DNA of 64,000 nt from Berberis thunbergii. Lineage: Eukaryota > Streptophyta > Magnoliopsida > Ranunculales > Berberidaceae. Below, piece by piece: positions 55,291 to 64,000 of the stretch. Every line of letters starts with the position of its first letter. Position 1 is the stretch's first letter. The notes under the pieces were generated by a model. That model had not been told where the DNA came from, did not search any database, and saw only the letters and a program-made list of their open reading frames with translations. The stretch lies in NCBI GenBank assembly GCA_003290165.1, contig QNQO01000519.1, positions 310,001-374,000 of the forward strand, in the 5' to 3' direction. Position numbers and translations under genes: made by a program.

Positions 55291-56660
55291 ATTAAGTAAG
55301 TCAAGACACTCAAGTCAGACTTACATTCCCAAGGCCAAGCAGAGGCCTAATCTGACCAAAGCTTAGTCAGTTCTTACTAACGACGATATATTCTGATTCG
55401 CTCTAATGCTTAGTTCGCCAAGAGCGGATGACGGTGGCTTAGAAAGTGGGAGTCTAGTCAGCGCTCTCAATGCCTGATCATGAGACTTGTCAGAGATCAT
55501 TGTCCAAATGCAGACAATGATCGTCGAACCTAATCAAAGCTAAGTCAGTTTCGAGTGATGAGGATAGCTGCTAATTTGCTCTAAAACCGTAGTCCGTTGC
55601 GTGTGGATGAAGATGGCTTGGAAAGTGGTAGCCTAGTCAGTGCTCCAATGCCTGATTGAGACGACTTGCCAGGGATCATTATCCAACTACAGATAATGGT
55701 CACTGAATTCAATCAAAATTTAGTCAGTGACGACTGATGACGATAACTTCTGGTCCCCTCTAATGCCTAGTTCGTCGAGCGCGGATGACGATGGCTTAGA
55801 AAGTGGGAATCTAGTCAATGCTCGATCACGATGGCTTGTCAGAGATCTTTGCCAAATTACGAACAATGATCATCAAACCCTACTTACCAAAGCTTAGTTA
55901 GCCTCGACTTATCACGATATCTTCCGGTCTGCTCTAAGACCGTAGTCTGCCGCGTGCGGGTGAAGATGGCTTAGAAAGTGAGTCTAGTCAGCGTTCTCAA
56001 CGCTTGATCAAGATGACTTGGCGGGAATCAATTTCCAACCACATACAATGATTGACGAACCCTACTTACCAAAGCTTAGTCAGTCTCGATTGATGGCGAT
56101 AGCTTCTGGTCTTCTCTAAGACCGTAGTTCACTGCGTGCGGGTGAAAAATGGCTTAGAAAGTGGGAGTCTAGTCAGTGTTCTCAACACCTGATCACGATG
56201 GCTTGCTAGAGATCATTGTCCAACCACGGACAATGATCATCAAACCCTACCAAATCTTAGTCAGTTTTGACTGATGACGATAGCTTCCAATCTGCTATAA
56301 GACTGTAGTCCGCCTCGTGCGGATGAAGATGGCTTAGAAAGTAGGAGTCTAGTCAGCGTTCTCGATGCTTGATCATGATGACTTGCCAGGGATCTTTGCC
56401 CAACTGCGGACAATGATTGTCGAACCCCACCAAAGCTTAGTCAGTTTTGACTGATGACAACAACACTGGTCCGACCTAAAGCCTAGTCTGCGAAAAGCGG
56501 ACAATAACGGCTTAAAATTCCAGTCAAAGCTCATGAAGCTTAACTCGGACGACTTGCAGGGACCACTGTCTGACCACTTACAACGATACACATGCTTGAC
56601 CATAATCTGATCAGTTCGCTTTTAATAGCTGCAACAACTGTTAGTCCGATCTATATCCTA
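55290..56660 (+). repeat. ~180-bp tandem repeat array in A2
   Basis: Same number and order of units as in A1 (22590-23960). Unit-by-unit correspondence shows that no expansion or contraction happened since the duplication. Confidence 0.85.
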
Positions 56661-56739
56661 GCTCGCGAAGGGTGGATTACAATGATGGATCATAAAGGTA
56701 GACAATGGCGTAGTTCTAATGATCTAGACTTGGCAAGAG

Positions 56740-59275
56740 AATAAGCAGGGGATGTGTCTGTACGCGCTACCACTCGGACACCCTGATCTTGATCACCGTC
56801 TTCTTCTGATTGATCAGAGTCTTCTTCGAACTCTACAAAGGACACCTCCCAATAGCAAGAGAGGTCCCAATCAGCATTTTCTTCTTCGTTAGCCGCATTA
56901 ACTCCAGTCTTCCATGCACAACTCTGCTGAATTCAAATGTGCCCTGGGCCTTGTGGAGCTCTTCCTCGCGTACTCTTGACTCAGCGAGCTCTCACTCAAG
57001 CTGTTTCAGTTTGCTCGACGGCACATTAGTTTTGGAATGCTCGACACTCAGGTTGTAATTTACTGTATTAAGCTCATTTTTGCACCAGAAGAAGCTGCTC
57101 TTTTGTTGTCCTTACACTCTTGGCATTGAAATCAACATCAGCCTCTAGCTGTTGACATTAGACAGCCCACTCAGACTCCTTCTTGGCTTTTTCCTCATTT
57201 ACAGCCTGCATCTCAGCCCACACCATGGCTGCAGTCTCCTGAACAAATAGTAAGTCACGACAAACAAGGTTCAATTCTCCCTCGAAGTTGTCCCTCGAGG
57301 ACACTACCTCGGCCAAATGGACTCAAGCGTTTCAAAACAAATCCTCTAAGTCTCCGATCTTGCCTACTAGGCCTTAGAATCAACAACCAATTAGGCGGGC
57401 CTCCTTTCCTTAAGTTGCTTCTTTAATGATTCAATTTCACGGAGAGCATCGGAGTACGACTTCTGCAAATTTGCAAAGACTCGTTCCATGGTATATACTC
57501 TTTCACGAGTAGCCTCAACCTCTATCCTAGTGACGATGACTTTGTTCAGATATGACATCCCTAGCATGAAATATTTTTGCCCCTAATCCATACGCTCTCC
57601 CAACGTATCACCTACTGACATCAAAACACCATTTGCCAGCCACTCATTCCATCTACTAATATGTTTCCTAAAGGCATAAGAAATATCAACTTCCTGGTGT
57701 CAGTCTTGGTTGCTCATCTTTAGCACATCCGGAGTGAATAGGTTGATCAGCACATCCGGATGGAGGTCCTCTGAGATCGAAATTAGTTCAGCACCGCCCT
57801 TTGCTATCTTCACTGCATCAAGGCCTTCATTCAATGTTTTACCCTTGCTCACAACAATCAGCTCTCTTCCACAAGCCGACTCGAAAGCAGTTGACGGGGA
57901 AGAAGGAAGTGAGTTATCTCTAGGACCTGTCATCACCTCAATGTGAGATCGAAATCGGGACGGAAGACCATACGGGCGATGTAGAAGAGACTGCTCATCA
58001 TAAGGACAACAGTCAGATGACTCTTCAACAAGCTGGGAAGGCGCACGATCCAAAGAGGGGTTATACTCAAAATCCTTCAATGAAAAAGGACGATTCAGAC
58101 CCACATCGGATGAAATTACCATACCCGCTTGCAGCAATAGGTTATTCATGACCTTCGCCTGCTCGATACTCAGCTTCGTTAGATTTTCAACCCGTACCAT
58201 TTGCAGACACTCTTTCTCCAAGTCGGGGAGAGAAATAGGGGCCTTTACCTGAACATCATGCCCCTCAGACACAAGAGTTCCGCCCCAGTAGGTGAATCAA
58301 GAACTTACCCCACAGCTTTGCATCCCCCTCTGAAGGGGTTGAATGCTCACGAGCAAGCTTAGTCGCAGCACGAGGCTTCTTTGAGCGCACAGAAGAAGAA
58401 AACGCCTCATTAAACTCCGTCTTCCTTGATGTGTTTGGAATCTTAACCTTCAGGAGTTTCCTCTTCTTCGAAAATGATTCGCCTTCGGACTTCGACTTCG
58501 AAACTCTAAAAAGAGTGGGAGCCTCATGCCAATGAGCCCACAGTCTGTTGCGTTTAATATTAGAAGGTTGGACGACATCCTCTATATGCATCCGAGGCAT
58601 GTCACGAAATTTATCCATAACTGCTTCGTCATCGAAAAAATGAGTGTAGTTGGAAACTTCCCTGTAGAAAATACAGATAACAATTCAATATGCAATCAAC
58701 ATAGGCAAAATCGATAACGGAATTAAACTTACTCAGTTTCCTGAACTCATGCTCGATCGGACGACTGACGAGCTCGAAATACCTTGAGTTCGCGGAAGCC
58801 ATAAAACAATATTTCTGCTAGAACTTGAAATCGTCAGGCATATTGCCAAAATAGTCCTGCAACGTCAAAACACATACAACATGCTCGTTTACCTGATGAG
58901 AAGTGAGCAGTTGGATCACCCTCGGAGACACTCGGACACTCACATCATTCGCCCTAACCATAATGGTGATCACATCCTGTACCCGTTCAGTACCAGCTGA
59001 AAGGGCAAAATGCCGAGGTATGCCAAGAAGCTCCAAATCTCCTTGATGACATGAAAACGGACGCCCGATTAAAGCATACCTCGGTGCAAGTAGATAAATC
59101 CTTCTGGAGGTGACAACGGCGTCTGACTTGCACCCAATGTGAAGAGCACCAGATCATCATTGATCCCATATGTCTCGCGAAGGCGCTCCAGATTTGACTC
59201 AGATATTAACCTATCCTTGAAGAACTTATGGCCTTTAGCGAACAATTCATCAGAAAGCTAATTTTTGCCCGCCAT
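56740..59275 (-). pseudogene. Opposite-strand, intron-containing gene of A2
   Basis: As in A1, from an ATG at 59273-59275, with a 71-bp intron at 58662-58732 whose acceptor is CTACAG (CTATAG in A1). A2 keeps a base near 59237 that A1 lost, so its N-terminal frame (LSDELFAKGHKFF) is open after the first stop. It also keeps the coiled-coil frame past SDALREIE into SLKKQLKERR, where A1 has a stop. An early stop (after MAGKN) and the break near 58267 remain. Of the copies in the window this is the least damaged. Confidence 0.7.
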
Positions 59276-59572
59276 GGAAGAACATACAAACTTTTGATTA
59301 TCGGATTTGATCAAAGTCTAAAGCGTGAAAAACAAAATGACAAAGCAGAATCTATGAAATCAAAAGAGTGAAGAAAATAAACTCTGTAGAGAAGGAGATC
59401 TATATAAAAAACAAAATTCCCACCTTTATTCTTTTTTTAGTAGACGCATGCCCAATTAATGAAGTTCGCCGCTCGAGGAGACAATTCAAACTCTATCATC
59501 AAGACAGTTCAAATTCTCCATGACATGACTTAGTGAATCGACGAGTTGGCCCACCAGCTTGGGGGGAGTAGC

Positions 59573-60218
59573 TGATGATACACCAAACCGCCTTTTAATC
59601 TGCATCGTACACATGTCATGATAATCTCGTGAACAGATCTAAGCAGGCCTGACTGCCCACCCAATCTAACAAAGCCACTTTGGCAGAATCCAGAATGTTG
59701 GAGCTGAATTGCAGTGTCCTACTAGGCCCACACGTCACATGGTCAAGCCCAATACCCATAAGGCCTAATCAGGCATGTATCTAGGGGATCGACCTAAAAC
59801 GGACAAGGCAGCAATACCTTGGTTTCGACTAAGAAACAAATACCGGAGTATAAGTCGTGCATGGAAATCCCCTTGCAAGGACAACACTCCAAAAAGGAAA
59901 CCTCTCCCATAGATGTAAAAGCACATGTCATGTAGGGAAACTCTCCTACATGGATGACTCCCAACTAGGAAATGATCTATAACAAGATCTCTTTCCTTAA
60001 AGTACGCCATCAAAGCCTAGCCGAACAAGGACTCTCGCATTATAAATATGACACAGGGTTGATGAACAAGGGCACGCTTCATAACCCAATATACAGCTTT
60101 AAGTTTTTCTCAAGCCTTGTCTAACTTTAGCATCAGAGTGTCATGGGATGTCACAACGGTTGTCTTTGGCTCATGTGTGTCTCCTGTGCAGGTCAAGGTC
60201 AAGGAGAACTATATCACA
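59573..60218 (+). repeat. 3' LTR of A2
   Basis: TGATGATACACC to ACTATATCACA, nearly identical to 26871-27518. It is preceded by the purine tract TTGGGGGGAGTAGC. Confidence 0.8.
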
Positions 60219-60240
60219 TAGGAAGTTAATATAGATATGA

Positions 60241-60379
60241 TTATTATTATTTTTTCAAAGGCAAACAGGGTTTTTATAGGATCCCAGAACCCACTAAAGA
60301 TGTCGCAAGCTAGGTTTGAACCCATGACCTAATGGTACCATCCGCCAAGCTCTAATCATTGAGCTATCATGCCATTGGC
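60241..60379 (-). mobile_element. tRNA-derived SINE (copy 2)
   Basis: Copy of 27541-27680 with the same A-box and B-box and a slightly shorter T/A tail. It is part of the duplicated block, so it is not an independent insertion. Confidence 0.7.
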
Positions 60380-63300
60380 AATATGGTTAATTTATACAAT
60401 CAAGTAACAACGAGCTTTCTCATCTTTGGACAAACCCTTCCCAACCTATCAAAAAGTCCAAATTGCAACAAAGTAAATTTCATACCAAGTAAAAGAGAAG
60501 AACCTCGGCAACAGTGAAAGTACCCATCTTCAACCTGAAGGAGAGTGAGAAAAACTGATCAAACTACGAACACACACACATGAACTGGCATAAAATTGTG
60601 TACCTTAAAACACACACACACACACACTACTTTCTAAAGTACTTATCTTTAGGTTGATAAATGGTATATCTGCAATGAACGCCATAACTATTATTGAGGA
60701 AATAAATGAGACAAGACATGAGGAACCAACCATAAATTGCACTTGAGAAGATTAGTGGTTCATCATTCTTATTTATCTTCCCGTGCTCTAGATTACATAA
60801 TTTCTGGAACGTATGAATTATTGTATCAAGAGTGAATATCTAAATGACTAAACCTCAAACCAGAACCCCAATTTGAAGCCTTTAGCAATCTCTTGCTGAT
60901 CTTAACCTACAAATGATCATAAAGGCAACAAGGTTTTGAAAAAAATGACTTAGCCAAAAGACAATGACATAAGGGAGATCTACTCTAATTTATCAATTCC
61001 ATTCAGTTGCCAATCCTTCCCCTCTCCTGAAATAACAACCATAAAAAAGAGAAGATGGTTGGAATACTGATATACATCACAGCATTCCAAATTGGATAAA
61101 CTAATAATGAAAGCTTAACCATTTCTGATATAACAAACAGAAAAAAGATAATGTACATGCCCCACATATCAAATTCAATAAAAGGATAAGGAGAGCTTAC
61201 ACATTTCGCCTCCACTTGTTAGTGGCAACGACTAATTTAGCTTTGAACCATAGCCAATACTATTTGGATTATAACCAAATGTCTCCTTCGTAGGATAAAG
61301 AATTTTACTCAAGGTATCCTTCTCTGAAAGTATGATTTGTTGCTTTCTGAAACCATAATAAATCTCTTCAATATCTACAATACTCGATGATCCCGTTAGT
61401 TGCACACATGTATGCAGTTTTATATTTAGGAGATCAATAATGTAGGCAAAAAAATTTGTATATGTATATATATATAAACCTGTTGCAGGGTCACATAAGA
61501 CATCTGCTCACCAGATTCTGATCCTCCAAAAAATGCAGCACAAAACTCCTCAATTTACATACACCTAATGAATGAGTCATTTGCAAAAAGCATCACGCAA
61601 AAAGAAAGTAAATTGTGAGGTATCGCATTTGAAAACTTCAAAAAGTTCAATATGGTATTATTACCACCAATTGTGATAACAACTGACTCACAACATTCAC
61701 GGTAAACTGTTCGTGGAGAGGAGATGCGAAGTGTATGGACTATGGGCCATATTAGATTATGCTGCCTAGGTTGCCTAGATTTTTCCTACTCACCAGTAGG
61801 TTTCTCATACTTTCTCAACTGAACCTACCCTTTAAACTCCAGATTTGAACACTATCTCAAATGCATTTACCCTCTGGACTACAAACCTTAAGATTAACTT
61901 TTAAGTTCTTCAACTCACAAGTCTCAATGACATTTGAACACTCTCTCAATTGGAAATCCTCCTCTCTTTTGTTTCGAAGTTGATTTCATTGATTTGTGAT
62001 TAGGACAATAGTCCCAAGCTAAACTTTGTTAAATTGGAGTGTAAAGTACGTTGACAATAGAGAAAAATGTTAGTACCAAGGATTGTGATTTTGTTTTTAG
62101 AGTTAATTTCGGTTTCCTGATTTTAAGAAATATTTCGAGAAATATTTGAGCGTATAAAGATAAAATGTAAAAATTTCGAGGATACATGAATATATATAAA
62201 TAATAAATTTCGAGTGTATATGAAAGATGTGAAAAAAAGGTGCAAGATTAAACACATTAAATGAAGCCTAAATATCAAGAAATGAAACAAACATGAAATC
62301 AATATATAATTAAAAAATAAGGAGTGATTTCAAAATCAATATATAAGTAGAAGAAATGATAATTAGATATTAGGGGGTCAATCAATAATTAGAATAAATA
62401 ATAATTAAAAAAAAACACAAAAATTTATGAAATACCTTCGAAATTTTTAGAAAAGAATGTATTTATTGGTAGCTAGACTTGTCTTTTTACGAAAAAATGA
62501 AATTTATGAAAAACACGTGAAATTGACGAAAATTTTCAAAAAAAAACCCCTTGAAAAATGTAACTTTTTCTTTTCGCAATTAAAAAAAAATCGCGAAAAC
62601 ACAATCCTTGTTAGTACCTTACACATCAAAATACTAGATTACAGCCTACAAATGTGTGAAAGTACTTCGACAATAGAGAACAATCTCAGTACACATGATA
62701 GGATATCGCCTTGTCTATTTATTCATTTGTGTACTTGTTTTTTTTATTCGAGCTTCAGAATATTATATGCTTTATATAGAACTGTAGTTGATGGGCATGT
62801 ATGAAATCAAGCTAAATTGAATATTTTACAGAGAAAATTTGCTATGACCAACAGGAACATAAGAAAACCAAACAAACTAGTTTCAAATTAACATAATCAG
62901 GCCTATATAGATTCTCAATTCTCCTAAAAAATGTCCGGAAAACCAAAACCAATATAGAATCACTAAATGACAAGCTTTCATGTTAACAACACAAAAAGTG
63001 AAGGAAATTCACATAAACTCAAAAACATCCAGAGATTGCACAATTTCACAAAAAATATTAAAAACAACCCCCAAAATCAATAGATAATTGAAGAAGAAGA
63101 TAGCCTAAAAGTTGAGATTCATCATAGCTGTAAGATCTGATTCTGAGCCAATAGTGTAAGAGACCGAGAAATGAAAGACGAATCAATTTCAAAAATCTTT
63201 TTCGATCGAAGAGAGAGAGAGAGGGAGAGTGTGTGAAATCCAAAGATATTTGTGAGTGACAGGTTGTCTTCCAACTTCCAATGGAGGATTTAGCCATGGA

Positions 63301-64000
63301 CATCGTTCTACGACCTTCGATTAGACAACTCAAAGAAGAAAGACTTTGATCAATGGAGATGAGAGGTTGTTGAATTGAAATCGGGTAGATTACACTCAAA
63401 ATCGTAGGGCATTTAGATCGATTTGGGTGTGTTCATTTCGATTGAGTGAGAGAGGGAGAGGGGTCGGGTTTGCAATCGAATGAGAGGGAATTGGTTTTAT
63501 TAGATTTCGAATGAAAGAGGATGTAAATAATCTATATTAAAATTCAGAGTTGTGTTTTACTATTCATTGCTGACTGGGATAAAGTCAAATCGAAAGAATT
63601 GGAGATAAAAGATGGTTAGGATTAAAAGTTAGGAAATGTATTAAATTTGAGGGTTGAGATTCATTTCCCATGATGGTATATTTGTAAATATAAAACATGT
63701 AGAAGGGCAAAAATAATGAAAAACTTTTGAAAAAAGTTGGTGGAATGTATATGTGGCGGAGAGAAAAAATATTGTGTTTTGCTTTTAGCAAAATGATATT
63801 ATAACTATCTATATCGTTATCGGATTTTGGTAAAGTTAATATTGTTGAAATGCATTTTTAAGATCTTTCCAACAAAATCAATGATCAACAAGAGAGCTAA
63901 AATTTTAAATATATATATTCTATAATTAAAAAACATATAAAGTATTTCACATTTTTAATATTTTTCAAAGCAATGAGACGGGCCGATCATACCAGAAAAA
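60380..64000. other. Unassigned flank inside the duplication (copy 2)
   Basis: Counterpart of 27681-31297 with the same (CA)n run (about 60610-60626) and CT-rich leader-like stretch (about 63200-63235, shorter by a few repeats). A 13-base local duplication near 62134 (AAATATTTCGAGAAATATTT) is new in this copy. Confidence 0.45.

Larger units (their letters stand above)
51124..60218 (+). mobile_element. Element A2: second copy of the gag-protease-only Tat-type element
   Basis: Same parts and same lesions as A1: shared gag frameshifts, the same missing pol, the same array. The first ~200 bases of the 5' LTR are absent. Private differences include a few single-base changes, a restored coiled-coil frame in the opposite-strand gene and a longer T/G tract near 53930. 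Confidence 0.85.
51124..64000. repeat. Segmental duplication, copy 2 (runs off the window)
   Basis: Direct copy of 18433-31297. The left junction is sharp: CCTAATCAGGCAAG at 51124 corresponds to CCTAATAAGGCAAG at 18433, inside the 5' LTR of A1, while DNA to the left is Athila RT. The right end lies beyond the window. Features of copy 1 recur at +32,691 to +32,703. Confidence 0.93.

Overview
This is a plant nuclear window, almost certainly from a flowering plant. The evidence is Tat- and Athila-type Ty3/gypsy retrotransposons, a CACTA transposon carrying intron-bearing fragments of plant housekeeping genes, a PPR gene fragment, tRNA-derived SINEs and AT-rich spacers. I see no intact host gene. 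I cannot name the species. The window is an intergenic stack of nested mobile elements, and most named coding features are decayed element genes or captured gene pieces.

Layout. 0-7.1 kb: a Myb/SANT-like (Harbinger-accessory type) pseudogene, two long-inverted-repeat elements (the second, 3930-5660, carries a PPR fragment), a Tourist-like MITE with TAA target duplications, and unassigned AT-rich spacer. 7.15-16.21 kb: Tat-type element B on the minus strand, bounded by matching 5-bp AATAT target duplications. A related plus-strand element A' is nested in its gag, and A' is itself broken by an 1.85-kb solo-LTR-like insertion. 17.4-18.0 kb: a MITE-like inverted-repeat element. 18.23-27.52 kb: element A1, with LTRs, gag and protease but no reverse transcriptase, then a ~180-bp tandem array, then an intron-containing gene on the opposite strand. 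It is followed by a SINE and unassigned flank to about 31.3 kb. 31.5-31.9 kb: a possible small Helitron. 32.2-38.29 kb: Tat element C on the minus strand with decayed pol, a ~165-bp tandem array and a remnant of the same opposite-strand gene. 38.29-51.12 kb: the 3' part of an Athila element on the minus strand, its 3' LTR split by a 7,750-bp CACTA element (38731-46480, target duplication TAT). The CACTA element carries pieces of a MOR1/XMAP215 gene, a GP210/NUP210-like gene, a WD40 gene and an RE-rich exon, all on the plus strand. 51.12-64.0 kb: a second, nearly identical copy (A2) of 18.43-31.30 kb, in the same orientation and running off the window.

Recurrent theme. Four elements (A1/A2, A', B and C) share an architecture in which a gene on the strand opposite to gag-pol lies just inside the 3' LTR. 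In A1, A2 and A' it contains a short canonical phase-1 intron at the same place. In A1, A2 and C a ~165-180-bp tandem array separates it from the gag/pol part, and A' keeps a remnant of such an array. A1/A2 have no pol and would need one supplied in trans by a relative of element C. The CACTA element shows multi-gene capture: seven consecutive MOR1 exons remain open and in frame.

No CRISPR array, operon, rRNA gene or confident functional tRNA gene was seen. Coordinates of decayed regions are approximate. LTR ends, target duplications, inverted repeats and splice sites were read base by base.
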